A stretch of 64,000 nucleotides of DNA from Maridesulfovibrio zosterae DSM 11974 (GTDB lineage Bacteria; Desulfobacterota; Desulfovibrionia; Desulfovibrionales; Desulfovibrionaceae), in assembly GCF_000425265.1 (NCBI RefSeq), contig NZ_KE384342.1, forward strand, positions 523,528 to 587,527. The letters are read 5' to 3'. Each line of letters begins with the position of its first letter. Position 1 is the stretch's first letter. Of the stretch, positions 28,612 through 38,148 are shown in pieces. The notes beneath the pieces were generated by a model. The model was given only the letters and a program-made list of their open reading frames with translations. It was not told the DNA's origin and made no database searches. The translations under genes and the position numbers were made by a program.

Positions 28612-29640
28612 TTAATTAGCAAGCTCTTCTATTATATACGGACATTCTTTAAAAAATAGAGCTAATCCAGATTGATGAAGTGTGTTTCTAACTTGGTCAG
28701 AGGATGATTTAATTGAAATATCTTTATCTGCATGTGCTGTTTTTCTGACTAAATAATATACAGCTTCTAAACCCTTCGCCGAAATTGCATGAGTACTAGA
28801 TAGGTCAAGAGCAATACTTAGTTTACTTTCAAGTAGCTTTTCGCCCATACGAATTAATTCAGCAGTGATTTGTGTATTAAGAGTGCCTGTTATTTTGATT
28901 ACTGCCGGATCTGTTGAATCGTCATAAGTAATTGATGAAGGTAAAGAGGCAAGACAGGTCTGCTTTAACTGTTTTTGAAATTGTAATTCCTCGCGAAAAA
29001 GGAGCATTGGGCTGAAAACATTATCAATTTTTTCTTCCACCTTGTTTCTATCAACGTCTTGCGGAATACAAATAATCAAACAGTTATTAATGTTCTCGTA
29101 AATTGCAGGTAGAAACTTGGAGAAACTTTCAGGCGGGGCATTAATAAGCACTATATCCGGTTTTGAATCGTTAGCAGTGTCTATGATTGATCGAGCATCA
29201 ATTTTATCAAGTTTACCAGTTGTTTTGAAGTGTGTGAATAGATTCCATGAAAGAGGCACATATCCATCACTGACTAAAATATCTGTTTTAAGGGCCGTTT
29301 GTGATACGTGAAGCATACTGTATCCGTAATGAGCACAAATTCTGGCTACCTGTTCTGGAAATTCAAAGTATTCAAGAGGCATCTTAATTTTGATATCAAG
29401 TTTATGACCTATTGCAATGAGGTTCGAATCTGCAGCAAGTATGAAGTCTGCTTCAACTGGGCAGAGTAGTGGGTTTTTTGCGTTATCGAGCAGCCATGGC
29501 ATTGAGGCAGTAAAAAACAAGTATTTACCGCCTTCTTTATATAGCTCTTCAATAGTCTGTGTGAACTCAGTAAAGTCCATACTAAAAAAGGGAATGCCGA
29601 ACATAAGTTTAATGCGGCTGATATCGCTTAGATTATCCAC
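28612..29640 (-). CDS. WecG/TagA/CpsF-like domain fused to a C-terminal STAS domain
   Basis: Residues 1-200 of the 342-residue product follow the layout of the WecG/TagA glycosyltransferase family: FFTASMPWLLDNAKNPLLCPVEADFILAADSN, MLHVSQTALKTDILVSDGYVP, then SKPDIVLINAPPESFSKFLP. Its conserved residues look degenerate. Residues about 235-342 are an STAS domain (IKITGTLN, ALDLSSTHAISAKGLEAVY). The position just before the conserved Gly, which is the phosphorylated Ser in SpoIIAA, is Lys here. Translation starts at GTG 29640 within the Smr gene's stop codon. A scaffold or regulatory role linked to surface polysaccharide is possible but not shown. Confidence 0.7.
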   Translation of the reverse strand: MDNLSDISRIKLMFGIPFFSMDFTEFTQTIEELYKEGGKYLFFTASMPWLLDNAKNPLLCPVEADFILAADSNLIAIGHKLDIKIKMPLEYFEFPEQVARICAHYGYSMLHVSQTALKTDILVSDGYVPLSWNLFTHFKTTGKLDKIDARSIIDTANDSKPDIVLINAPPESFSKFLPAIYENINNCLIICIPQDVDRNKVEEKIDNVFSPMLLFREELQFQKQLKQTCLASLPSSITYDDSTDPAVIKITGTLNTQITAELIRMGEKLLESKLSIALDLSSTHAISAKGLEAVYYLVRKTAHADKDISIKSSSDQVRNTLHQSGLALFFKECPYIIEELAN

Positions 29641-30389
29641 TATAAATCCTTATCCCAGTTGATTCCTTTATCCCACTGAACCTTACCATGAACTTTTTTT
29701 TGTTTACGCAATAATATATAAATAGCTCCGGCTCCTCCGTCTTTTGGCTGAGCTGTGCAGAATGCAAGTATTACCCGTCGAAATGGGTCACGGGTCAGCC
29801 ATTCCTGGATTTCACGTTTAAGAACAGAATGTCCACCTGGAGAATTTTTACCTCTTCCTGTTACAGCAAGAATACAACGTTTGTTTTGCAGAAAAGATTC
29901 CCTGATGAAAAAAAGGAGATTATCAAAAGCTTGTTCTGAATTCATGCCGTGCAAATCTATATGTGATTCGTAACTAAATGCACCACTTTTGAGCTTTTGA
30001 AATATTTTTGAATCCGTTCCACGGACAAATCCGAACATGAATTCATCAGAGTATTCAATCTCAAATTCTATTTTACCAGAAATAAGACTGCTTAAATATT
30101 CTTTGCCCTCGTCGTCATCATTTAATTTTATGGAAGGTGTCGGTATAGTCTTTTGGACAGCTACTGTTGTATTATCTAATCGCTGTACACCGCTCATTGC
30201 ATTCATAAAAGCATAGTCATCATCAATCTCATCCACAATTTTTTCTTCTGGAACGATAGGTTTTGGTTTCTTTTTTACTGAATCCAAAACCTTTTGTACT
30301 GCTTTGGGCATTTCTGGTTCTTTTTTTATATTGTCTTTAAATTTCAGATCTTTAAGGTCTGATAACGATTTTATTCTTTTTTTTGCCAT
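29640..30389 (-). CDS. Smr domain protein
   Basis: The 249-residue product has a charged, probably disordered N-terminal half and a C-terminal Smr domain with IDLHGMNSEQAFDNL, VTGRGKNSPGG and CTAQPKDGGAGAIYILLR. Free-standing Smr domains are nucleases or nucleic acid binders, and the bacterial MutS2 version nicks DNA or cleaves mRNA on stalled ribosomes. Its TAG overlaps the GTG of the STAS fusion gene, so the two are translated together. Confidence 0.9.
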   Translation of the reverse strand: MAKKRIKSLSDLKDLKFKDNIKKEPEMPKAVQKVLDSVKKKPKPIVPEEKIVDEIDDDYAFMNAMSGVQRLDNTTVAVQKTIPTPSIKLNDDDEGKEYLSSLISGKIEFEIEYSDEFMFGFVRGTDSKIFQKLKSGAFSYESHIDLHGMNSEQAFDNLLFFIRESFLQNKRCILAVTGRGKNSPGGHSVLKREIQEWLTRDPFRRVILAFCTAQPKDGGAGAIYILLRKQKKVHGKVQWDKGINWDKDL

Positions 30390-30755
30390 AATCTATCTCC
30401 TAAAAAATAAGCTGTTAAGATATTCATAATATACAATTAAGTAAATCTCTGTACTTACAAAAAATACTTTTTTCTTTCTATAACTTGACTTTTTTATTGT
30501 CGTGACCATCTTAAGTTAACGTTTTATTTTTCCGGGTGCACTCCTTATCCGTCAGGTTCATTGTATATTTGAACTCTGCCAGATAACTTCCTTAGAACTT
30601 AAGTTTGATTTAAAATACGCTTTTTGTCTTATATTGTGAGATTAATCACTTTTACTCTGGACTTGAAATGTGAATTTTATTAGCTCTTCAAGGCGTACTT
30701 ATTTCGACTAAATAACTCCATTTTTGGCTTTTCGCTTATAAAGTGAGGAATTTCA
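30390..30755. promoter_or_regulatory. Divergent intergenic region between smr and sufC
   Basis: These 366 bases hold no convincing gene. The region must contain promoters for the smr-STAS pair (minus) and for sufCB (plus). A TTGACT box at 30485-30490 is the only good -35-like element, and it lacks a well-placed -10. No IscR-type site or riboswitch was recognised. Confidence 0.35.
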
Positions 30756-31517
30756 ATGCTTAAGATAGAAGATTTGCACGTCAGTATTGGCGACAAAGAG
30801 GTCATCACTGGTCTCGACCTCCATATAAATGAGGGTGAAACTTTCATCCTTTTCGGGCCTAACGGTTCCGGTAAGACTTCGTTGCTAATGACACTCATGG
30901 GTTTTAGCAACTACACGGTTACTCAGGGCAAAATCATATTTAAAGGTGTAGATATCACATATGCTCCAATTTATGAGCGAGCACGGCTTGGTATCGGTAT
31001 GTCTTTTCAGCGTCCTCCTACCATTCACGGACTTAAGACTCGTCATCTTGTAAAAATGTGTGGTAATGGTTCTGATGTCGCCGTTGAAATGCTGGCTCAG
31101 CGTGTAAATATGACTGATTTCCTTGATCGTGATATTAACTCAGGTTTTTCCGGCGGTGAAATTAAACGTTCTGAACTTCTGCAGTTAATGGCTCAGAATC
31201 CTGGACTGCTTCTTTTTGATGAACCTGAATCAGGTGTTGACCTCGAAAATATGCACCTTATCGGTAAAATGGTCAGGACTCTGCTTGATGGTGAAATCAA
31301 GCCTGATCTTGACTTAAGTATGAAAGAGCAGAAAGCGATAGGTTCCAAGACTTGTGGTCTTATCATTACCCACACAGGACATATCCTCGATTACATAAAT
31401 GCTGACCGTGGACAGGTTCTTTACAATGGACATCTCTGTTGTGAAGCCAGGCCTCGCGACATTCTTGAGCACATTCGCAAGTACGGATATCAGGAATGCG
31501 TCAGGTGCTTGAACTAG
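30756..31517 (+). CDS. sufC: Fe-S cluster assembly ATPase SufC
   Basis: The 253-residue ABC ATPase has Walker A GPNGSGKTS (near residue 34), the SufC-specific FQRPPTIHGL, the signature FSGGEIKRSE and Walker B LLLFDEPESGVD. It powers the SufB scaffold. GAGGAA precedes the ATG. sufB follows after 25 bases. No sufD, sufS, sufU or sufE lies nearby. Confidence 0.93.
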   Translation: MLKIEDLHVSIGDKEVITGLDLHINEGETFILFGPNGSGKTSLLMTLMGFSNYTVTQGKIIFKGVDITYAPIYERARLGIGMSFQRPPTIHGLKTRHLVKMCGNGSDVAVEMLAQRVNMTDFLDRDINSGFSGGEIKRSELLQLMAQNPGLLLFDEPESGVDLENMHLIGKMVRTLLDGEIKPDLDLSMKEQKAIGSKTCGLIITHTGHILDYINADRGQVLYNGHLCCEARPRDILEHIRKYGYQECVRCLN

Positions 31518-31542
31518 CGGTATAAATCCACGGAGGAATATC

Positions 31543-32703
31543 ATGAAAAAAGTTGATCTCAATCAGTTTAAGTTTGAAGGCCTTGAGCATAGTGTAATTG
31601 AAGACTTGTCCAGCATGACGGGCGAAGATAAAGAACAATTGCTTATGGCTGGCGTGGACGTGGATACTGAAGAAACCAGCGGAACTTTTCTGCAGGTTGA
31701 CCATTCTAATGTGCACTGTGACTCTACTGATAAAAATGTTGAAGTTATGGATATCAAGAAGGCTCTCGAAAAATACGATGGGCTTCCAGAATATTACTTC
31801 AACCTTGTTGATAAAGATAAAGATGAATTTACAAAATCAGCGGCAGAAAATCTGCACGGCGGTTATTTTGTCCGTACCAAAAAAGGTGCAAAAATTACAC
31901 GTCCTGTACAGTCATGTCTGTTTCTGAAAGCTGAGCAGTCCGGTCAGAATATTCATAACATTGTTGTTGTTGAAGAAGACTCTGAATTGCACATAATTAC
32001 CGGATGTGCTGCTGCTCATGATAAATTTACCGGAGCACATTTCGGTATTTCAGAATTTTACGTAAAAAAAGGCGGCAAGCTTACTTTCACTATGGTTCAT
32101 AACTGGGGTGAAAACGTTACTGTTCGTCCACGTACAGTAGGTGTTGTAGAAGAAGGAGGTGTCCTTCTTAACAATTACGTACTCATGAAGAGAGTTAAAG
32201 ATCTTCAGTCTTACCCCACAATTTATCTTAACGGGGCTAATTCCGTTGCGCGTTTTAACTCTGTGCTTGTTGCTCCTGAAGGTTCTCACCTTGATACAGG
32301 AACACGTATTATCCAAAATGCTCCAAACACCAAGGCTGAAATTATCTCCCGTACAATTACTACCGGAGGTACCATAATAGCCCGTGGTCACATTCAGGGT
32401 AATGATGTTCCTGCCCGTGGGCATATTGAGTGCAAAGGACTTCTGCTCGGTGGCGGACGAATCCACGCTATTCCTGAACTGGAAGCGACTGTCGAAGGTG
32501 TCGAGCTTTCGCACGAAGCTGCCGTCGGGAAAATTGCTCAGGAAGAGATTGAGTATCTCATGGCGCGCGGAATGGATGAAGATGAAGCTACATCCACAAT
32601 TGTACGCGGCTTTCTCAATGTAGATATTATGGGATTGCCTGAGAAGTTACAGAAAGAAATTAATAAGCAGATTGAAGAGCTTGATTCAAGCGACGCAATG
32701 TAA
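31543..32703 (+). CDS. sufB: Fe-S cluster scaffold protein SufB/SufD family
   Basis: The 386-residue product is a SufBD beta-helix core protein. Segments are VVEEDSELHIITGC, TTGGTIIARGHIQGNDVPARGHIECKGLLL and LSHEAAVGKIAQEEIEYLMARGMDEDEA. The last carries the conserved His-Glu-Ala and RGmdE motif that meets SufC. Lacking a SufD partner here, it presumably forms a homodimer. A strong terminator follows, so sufCB is a two-gene unit, as in archaea and several anaerobes. Confidence 0.93.
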   Translation: MKKVDLNQFKFEGLEHSVIEDLSSMTGEDKEQLLMAGVDVDTEETSGTFLQVDHSNVHCDSTDKNVEVMDIKKALEKYDGLPEYYFNLVDKDKDEFTKSAAENLHGGYFVRTKKGAKITRPVQSCLFLKAEQSGQNIHNIVVVEEDSELHIITGCAAAHDKFTGAHFGISEFYVKKGGKLTFTMVHNWGENVTVRPRTVGVVEEGGVLLNNYVLMKRVKDLQSYPTIYLNGANSVARFNSVLVAPEGSHLDTGTRIIQNAPNTKAEIISRTITTGGTIIARGHIQGNDVPARGHIECKGLLLGGGRIHAIPELEATVEGVELSHEAAVGKIAQEEIEYLMARGMDEDEATSTIVRGFLNVDIMGLPEKLQKEINKQIEELDSSDAM

Positions 32704-32725
32704 TCTGGCCTTAAATTAGAACTTT

Positions 32726-32760
32726 AAAAGTGTCTTCCCGATGGGGAGGCACTTTTTTTT
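32726..32760 (+). terminator. Terminator after sufB
   Basis: AAGTGTCTTCCC pairs with GGGGAGGCACTT around a three-base loop and is followed by a T run of eight. Confidence 0.9.
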
Positions 32761-32974
32761 ATACTTTTGTTCTGTATGTAATCACTTATGGGCAATTATA
32801 TATCGTTTTAATATGGTTATAAATGGTAGAATCTTATTTGTTTAAGATAGTTACACGCATGCCTAGAAATAGTATCTCGAACATTAATAGACAAATGTCA
32901 TGCATTTTTTTATACGCACAGTCGGTGACGACATTTTTTGTAATTAATATTCTTATAATTTAGAGAGTTATATA

Positions 32975-33424
32975 ATGCCCGGATATAAAGTTCATGTGAG
33001 CGGATCAATAGTTGCCGGAGTTGTGATTCTGCTTATACTCGTTAACATAGGTATGTATGTTGTTGATCCACAGCAGGTTGCAACTTTATTTATACTTTGT
33101 ATTTTAGGTGCTCTTTTTCCTGATATTGATACCGATTCAAAGGGAAAACGTATTTTTTATACTGCTATGCTGTGTTTATCACTGACTTTGATTTATTTTA
33201 AGCAGTTTCAGTGGGCAGCGTATCTAGGTGTTCTTGCTATGCTGCCGGGTATTAGTGCTCATCGTGGATGGACGCATACGTGGTGGGCTATGCTTGTTGT
33301 TCCAATGCCAATGCTAATTCTTCCTTATTATATATACGGGCAGCCTTTTCCTACTTTAATGCCTTACTATATGGCTTTTGTGACGGGGTATTTTTCACAT
33401 CTATTACTAGATCGGCAATTTTAA
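32975..33424 (+). CDS. YdjM/DUF457-type membrane-bound metal-dependent hydrolase-like protein
   Basis: The 149-residue product has about four membrane helices with the family's His/Asp motifs: GYKVH at the start, LGALFPDIDTDSKG, AHRGWTHTWW and GYFSHLLLD. The family is annotated as inner-membrane metal-dependent hydrolases, but activity is poorly defined. The protein ends seven residues or fewer after the HLLLD motif, shorter than the E. coli relative. It is a single gene between the sufCB terminator and kup. Confidence 0.8.
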   Translation: MPGYKVHVSGSIVAGVVILLILVNIGMYVVDPQQVATLFILCILGALFPDIDTDSKGKRIFYTAMLCLSLTLIYFKQFQWAAYLGVLAMLPGISAHRGWTHTWWAMLVVPMPMLILPYYIYGQPFPTLMPYYMAFVTGYFSHLLLDRQF

Positions 33425-33535
33425 TTTTCGATTTATTTTTTTGTATAGCTTGAGATATTTCGGGCTGCACGTTAATATTTTACTGATATTGAGTAAAATA
33501 GATCATACTAAAATATATTTAAGAGACATAATTGT

Positions 33536-35401
33536 ATGCTTAAACACAGTGATAAGAATCGCGATATTCCGCTGGCTCTAGGTGCATTGGGAGTTGTTTT
33601 CGGTGATATCGGGACGAGTCCTCTTTATGCTATGAAGGCATGCTTTAGTGGACACCATGCAATTATTCTTAATCCCGAGAATGTGCTGGGAGTTCTTTCA
33701 CTGATTATATGGTCACTTTTAATTGTTATTTGTTTAAAATATGTAACTTTTGTTATGGCCGCTGATAATGAAGGTGAAGGAGGAATATTTGCTCTTTATG
33801 AGCTGGTAAGCCATGCGGTGAAAAATAAATCAGTCTCATTCATGCTTATTGCCTCAATGGTTGGCGGCGCCTTACTTTATGGTGACGGTGTTATCACTCC
33901 AGCAATTTCAGTCCTTTCTGCAATAGAAGGTCTGGATGTAGCTACACAGGTCGCAGATAAATATACAACTTATATAGCCTGTACCATTTTGTTGGGCTTG
34001 TTTGCTTTTCAAAGTAGCGGAACAGATAAAATAGGTCGTCTCTTTGGTCCGGTGATGCTGGTCTGGTTTGCAGTTCTAGCTATATTTGGAGCAGGAGCAG
34101 CTGTACATAATCTTAAGGTTTTTGAAGCTTTCAGTCCGTGGTACGCAGTTAATTTTTTTGCATCAAACGGTATTGCAGGATGCATGGTCTTAGGTGCTGT
34201 TGTGTTATGCGTTACAGGTGGGGAAGCTCTTTTTGCTGATATGGGGCACTTTGGGCGTAAGCCGATTACTCTTGCCTGGTATTTTGTGGCTCTGCCAAGC
34301 CTTTTACTCAACTATCTGGGGCAGGGGGCGCTTTTAATAAATGATCCAAAAGTGATTGTGAACCCTTTCTTCAGTCTTTTTCCCAAATTTTTACTTTTTC
34401 CAATGGTCGGACTGGCTACACTTGCTGCTATTATTGCTTCACAGGCTATTATTTCCGGTGCTTTCTCACTTACTGCGCAGGCAGTCCATCTGGGTTTGAT
34501 CCCACGTATTCACATAGAGCAGACTTCTGAAGATAATTCAGGTCAGGTTTTTTCCCGTTCCGTAAATTGGTTGATGGCTGCACTTTCTATTTTATTAGTC
34601 ATATCCTTTAAAGAATCTGAGAATCTGGCCGGGGCGTATGGAATTGCTATTACAGGTACTATGGTTATAACAACATATTTATTCTGGTATTATTTACGTG
34701 AAATACGCAAATGGTCTCTTATACCTACAGTTGTTTTAACTGCTTTTTTCGGGTGTTTTGATTTAGGATTTTTTATTGTTAACTTCACTAAGATTCTTGG
34801 CGGAGGATGGTTCCCGATTCTTCTTGCAGCAATAATTGCTTATATGATGTATGTTTGGGTATGGGGAAGGGCTAAGGTTCAGAAAAATTTACAGTCCAGA
34901 GGGCTGGAGGTCTCTGAGCTTGACCCTGAGATAGAAAAGTATCTTTTGGCCAAAGTTCCAGGGGAAGCTATTTTTATGTCCGCTTCAGATTTTGTTCCGC
35001 ATGCATTTCTACAACATTTGCGGAACAATAGAGTGGTTCATGAAAAATTGGTTTTTTTGCGAGTACGTACATCAAGTGAACCTTTTTTAGATTCTCATAA
35101 AAGAATTTCAGTAAAAAAACTTAAGAATAATATTTCGTGGCTTACAGTTAGTTATGGTTTTATGGAAAAACCTAATCTTTCGTTAGCCTTGGTCCAGGCA
35201 TGGAACCAACTTGGTATAAGTAATATGGAAAGCTATTTCTATGTAGGTCGGATGATGATGCAGTTTGATAAAGATCAAACTGAACTTAAATTAAGACGTA
35301 AAGTTTTTATATTTTTAAATTCATTATCTGAAGATCCATTGGATTATTTGAAAATACCGACAGAAAGAGTTATTACTATAGGCACTGCAGTAAAAGTTTA
35401 A
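33536..35401 (+). CDS. kup: Low-affinity potassium transporter Kup
   Basis: The 621-residue protein belongs to the KUP/HAK family, with about 12 helices and a cytoplasmic tail of about 170 residues. The first helix motif GVVFGDIGTSPLYAMKA is diagnostic, and DGVITPAISVLSAIEG and GGEALFADMGHFG also match. It imports K+, probably with H+. The leader is only 110 bases and shows no c-di-AMP riboswitch features, although cdaA is in the same window. Confidence 0.95.
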   Translation: MLKHSDKNRDIPLALGALGVVFGDIGTSPLYAMKACFSGHHAIILNPENVLGVLSLIIWSLLIVICLKYVTFVMAADNEGEGGIFALYELVSHAVKNKSVSFMLIASMVGGALLYGDGVITPAISVLSAIEGLDVATQVADKYTTYIACTILLGLFAFQSSGTDKIGRLFGPVMLVWFAVLAIFGAGAAVHNLKVFEAFSPWYAVNFFASNGIAGCMVLGAVVLCVTGGEALFADMGHFGRKPITLAWYFVALPSLLLNYLGQGALLINDPKVIVNPFFSLFPKFLLFPMVGLATLAAIIASQAIISGAFSLTAQAVHLGLIPRIHIEQTSEDNSGQVFSRSVNWLMAALSILLVISFKESENLAGAYGIAITGTMVITTYLFWYYLREIRKWSLIPTVVLTAFFGCFDLGFFIVNFTKILGGGWFPILLAAIIAYMMYVWVWGRAKVQKNLQSRGLEVSELDPEIEKYLLAKVPGEAIFMSASDFVPHAFLQHLRNNRVVHEKLVFLRVRTSSEPFLDSHKRISVKKLKNNISWLTVSYGFMEKPNLSLALVQAWNQLGISNMESYFYVGRMMMQFDKDQTELKLRRKVFIFLNSLSEDPLDYLKIPTERVITIGTAVKV

Positions 35402-35417
35402 ATTCAGTTTACTTCTA

Positions 35418-35780
35418 TTATTGAATAAATTCAGTCATAAAATCGTAAACAAGCTTCATTTCTATTTCCAGAGTAAGAATATTATTAAGAGCTTGTTCTT
35501 CGTCTTCGTCCCGTGCGCTGTATTCTAAATCAAGGCATGCTTTACGAACACGGTCCGCACCCATAGTAGCTGCAGCTCCTTTAAGAGAATGAGCAAGATA
35601 TTTTAGTTCATCCATTTGTTTTGACTCTAGAGCTTCTCTTATTTTCAGTACTCTGGCTGGTTCATCCCTTATAAATACTGAGAATAGTTTGGTTAAAAAC
35701 TCTTTTTTGGTCGAGGCCATTGAATCTAGCCATTCTGTATTGATTACTTCAAGATTATTCATCGGAGTAACATAGTTCAA
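35418..35780 (-). CDS. Hpt (histidine phosphotransfer) domain protein
   Basis: The 120-residue helical product has the Hpt motif AHSLKGAAATMGADRVRKACLDLE. The His in HSLKGAA is the expected phosphate acceptor. It would relay phosphate in a multistep phosphorelay. No kinase or response regulator lies next to it. A second in-frame ATG at 35762 is equally possible. Confidence 0.88.
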   Translation of the reverse strand: MNYVTPMNNLEVINTEWLDSMASTKKEFLTKLFSVFIRDEPARVLKIREALESKQMDELKYLAHSLKGAAATMGADRVRKACLDLEYSARDEDEEQALNNILTLEIEMKLVYDFMTEFIQ

Positions 35781-35893
35781 ATCACAATCTATTTCTACAA
35801 ATTTTCATTCCTATTATGTGTAAAAACATGGAATTTATCTTTTCTATTCTTAATAATTAATTTTTAAATATTATTAATGATGCAGAATGTAAA

Positions 35894-35930
35894 AGCGGAT
35901 GATTCTCACATGTTGTAAGTCTCATCCGCT
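35894..35930 (-). terminator. Terminator of the paaK-ACT transcript
   Basis: Read on the minus strand, AGCGGATGA pairs with TCATCCGCT around a loop of about 19 bases and is followed by TTTTAC. It lies about 85 bases after the ACT gene stop. Confidence 0.65.
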
Positions 35931-36013
35931 CTATAATAGTCTGGTGAATATTTAAAATTAAATTTAAATACGCAAATAAATTTTAAATCCAACTTATAGA
36001 TTTAATTTCTTTT

Positions 36014-36445
36014 TTAAACCTTACAAAGTTCTTCACTGGGAATAGTTTTTATATTGTTTTCAGCTAACATTTCAATCGCCTGATCGGTACGATCGAAGCG
36101 GAAGATAATAACTGCATTACTGCCGGATTGCTGAACAAAGGCATACATGTATTCAACATTAATTCCTGAGCTACGCAGCATTTCCAGAAGTTTATGAAGC
36201 CCACCGGGCTGATCATCAACCACAACTGCTACAACTGAAGTTTTGCCTACAGTAAAGCCTGCATCTTTTAGTACAGTCTGTGCTGTATCAAAGTCAGATA
36301 CAATCAGCCTTAAAATACCGAAATCAGAAGTATCGGCAAGTGATAGGGCGCGGATGTTGACTTTGTTTTCGCTGAGAAGTCTGGTTACTTCAGCAAGTCT
36401 TCCGGCACGGTTTTCAAGAAATATCGAGAGCTGGTCACATTTCAT
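36014..36445 (-). CDS. Tandem ACT domain protein
   Basis: The 143-residue product consists of two ACT domains ([20 protein letters not shown], then [30 protein letters not shown]). ACT domains bind amino acids and regulate enzymes. The partnership with a downstream-oriented phenylacetate-CoA ligase gene recurs in sulfate reducers and other anaerobes. It probably senses an aromatic or branched amino acid, which is an inference from its neighbour. Confidence 0.88.
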   Translation of the reverse strand: MKCDQLSIFLENRAGRLAEVTRLLSENKVNIRALSLADTSDFGILRLIVSDFDTAQTVLKDAGFTVGKTSVVAVVVDDQPGGLHKLLEMLRSSGINVEYMYAFVQQSGSNAVIIFRFDRTDQAIEMLAENNIKTIPSEELCKV

Positions 36446-36482
36446 GGTGTTTCCTCGCTTTTATTAGGTTCTACTACTGGTT

Positions 36483-37781
36483 CTAATCACGCAGATCAAT
36501 AATTCGTTTGGCCTTTCCCGCAGAGCGCTCAATAGATTTAGGTTCTACAAGCTTAACACGGGCGGTTACGCCAAGGAATTCTTTAATGTTTTTTTGTATC
36601 TTTCTTTCGAGTCTCTGTAAATTTTTAATTTCATCAGAGAATGCTGTTCCGGAAATTTCGACTTTGACAGTAAGAATATCAAGATTTCCATCACGCTCAA
36701 TAACAAGTTGATAATGCGGGGATAATCCTTCAGTCTCAATAAGTATAGATTCAATTTGTGATGGGAATACATTTACACCGCGAATGATGAGCATGTCGTC
36801 ACTTCTTCCTGTCACACGTTGCATACGGGCAAATGTTCTGCCGCAGCGACATGCCGTATAATTAAGGCGGGTAAGGTCACGTGTTCTGTAGCGGATGAGC
36901 GGAATACCTTCTTTTGTGAGAGTAGTGATGACTAATTCACCAATTTCACCGGGAGCAACGTGTTCACCTGTTTCCGGATTGATGACTTCTGGCAGAAAGT
37001 GATCTTCCATAATATGGAGTCCTTTTTGTTCTTCTGCACATTCCATAGCAACACCGGGCCCCATAATTTCTGACAAGCCGTAAATGTCTAAGGCTTTAAT
37101 ATTGAGCTTATTTTCGATATCTTTACGCATGGACTCTGTCCATGGTTCCGCTCCAAAAATACCAATTTTAAGTGGGAGTTCTCTGAAGTCTATTCCCATT
37201 TCCTTACCTGTTTCATATAGATAGAGAGCATAGGACGGGGTACAGCAGATTACTGTTGGACCGAAGTCCTTGAGCAGCATAACCTGACGTCTGGTCCCGC
37301 CGCCGGAAACAGGAATAATCGTTGCTCCAAGAGCTTCCGCGCCATAGTGGGCTCCCAGTCCTCCTGTGAACAGTCCGTATCCGTAAGCGTTATGGATACT
37401 GTCTTCAGAGGTTGCTCCGGCAATTGCGAATGAACGGGCCATCATATTTGCCCAGTTTGAAATATCACGTTTGGTGTAGCCTACAACAGTAGCCTTACCA
37501 GTCGTTCCTGATGAGGAGTGAATACGTACAATATTTTCACGGGATACAGCAAAAAGGCCGAAGGGATAATGATTACGAAGATCTTGTTTTTCAGTAAAAG
37601 GCAATCTGGTAAGATCGGATAGAGACTTGATATCTTTGGGCTCAATACCGAGTTCTTTAAACTTTTTATTATAAAAAGGAACATTAGCATAAACTCGTTC
37701 GCAAAGGCTTTTCAGTCTTCTGAGTTGTAATGCTTCAAGCTCTTCTCTCGGCATTGTTTCCTTGTCTACATCAAAAATCAT
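36483..37781 (-). CDS. paaK: Phenylacetate-CoA ligase
   Basis: The 432-residue adenylate-forming enzyme has the AMP motif [31 protein letters not shown] and the C-terminal [21 protein letters not shown]. It activates phenylacetate or a related aryl acid to its CoA thioester, probably in oxidative breakdown of aromatic amino acids. The start ATG 37781 has an ideal AGGAGG; an in-frame start 11 codons earlier is not supported. The leader holds an orphan terminator hairpin. The ACT gene follows in the same transcript. Confidence 0.93.
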   Translation of the reverse strand: MIFDVDKETMPREELEALQLRRLKSLCERVYANVPFYNKKFKELGIEPKDIKSLSDLTRLPFTEKQDLRNHYPFGLFAVSRENIVRIHSSSGTTGKATVVGYTKRDISNWANMMARSFAIAGATSEDSIHNAYGYGLFTGGLGAHYGAEALGATIIPVSGGGTRRQVMLLKDFGPTVICCTPSYALYLYETGKEMGIDFRELPLKIGIFGAEPWTESMRKDIENKLNIKALDIYGLSEIMGPGVAMECAEEQKGLHIMEDHFLPEVINPETGEHVAPGEIGELVITTLTKEGIPLIRYRTRDLTRLNYTACRCGRTFARMQRVTGRSDDMLIIRGVNVFPSQIESILIETEGLSPHYQLVIERDGNLDILTVKVEISGTAFSDEIKNLQRLERKIQKNIKEFLGVTARVKLVEPKSIERSAGKAKRIIDLRD

Positions 37782-37828
37782 TGCTCGCCTCCTGATATGA
37801 TTAATCCTCGGCACAGGTTTTTGGTAAA

Positions 37829-37858
37829 TAAAAAGGCCACAGGTTTTTGCCTGTGGCC
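37829..37858 (-). terminator. Orphan intrinsic terminator in the paaK leader (candidate attenuator)
   Basis: On the minus strand GGCCACAGG pairs perfectly with CCTGTGGCC around six bases, followed by TTTTTATTT. No gene on this strand ends upstream. It lies about 50 bases before the paaK start and downstream of a TATAAT box at 37906-37911. That makes transcription attenuation plausible. Confidence 0.6.
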
Positions 37859-37905
37859 CGGAAAACTTTTATCAGCGTTTATGTCCATAACCACAAGCAG
37901 GCTAA

Positions 37906-37911
37906 ATTATA
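37906..37911 (-). promoter_or_regulatory. Possible paaK -10 promoter element
   Basis: A perfect TATAAT on the minus strand lies about 125 bases before the paaK ATG. The -35 side is only T-rich (TTTAGT-like), so the call rests on the -10 box and on the lack of other candidates. The remaining bases of the 37782-38133 gap show no gene. Confidence 0.35.
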
Positions 37912-38106
37912 GTCCTAGTAAATAAAAAACTAAAAAATTTAATTAAATCGTGGTTAAGCATGGATTTGTTTATTGCATAGTAGATGTTCACCGTCAAGAA
38001 GTACAAAAAGGCACTTTGAATAAATTTTAAAGCAAAATAAATAAAAAGATAAATTTGGTTGGAAAACAGTCATACAATGCATTGCGTACCGAGCATAAAT
38101 TCTCTA

Positions 38107-38112
38107 TATAAT
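38107..38112 (+). promoter_or_regulatory. Possible -10 element for the rsfS-gpmI transcript
   Basis: TATAAT at 38107-38112 is preceded by TTGCGT at 19 bases, a slightly long spacing. It would start a transcript carrying the small ORF, rsfS, gpmI and the CxxC gene. Confidence 0.35.
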
Positions 38113-38148
38113 CTTATTGTATGGTGAACGAATATGGAGGACTGTGGA

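Noticed and set aside
33400-33424. Frameshift truncating the YdjM-like protein
   Set aside because: The downstream frames show no family-like continuation, so a naturally short C-terminus is more likely.
33425-33535. c-di-AMP riboswitch before kup
   Set aside because: The space is only 110 bases and lacks the conserved purine-rich blocks of the ydaO class.
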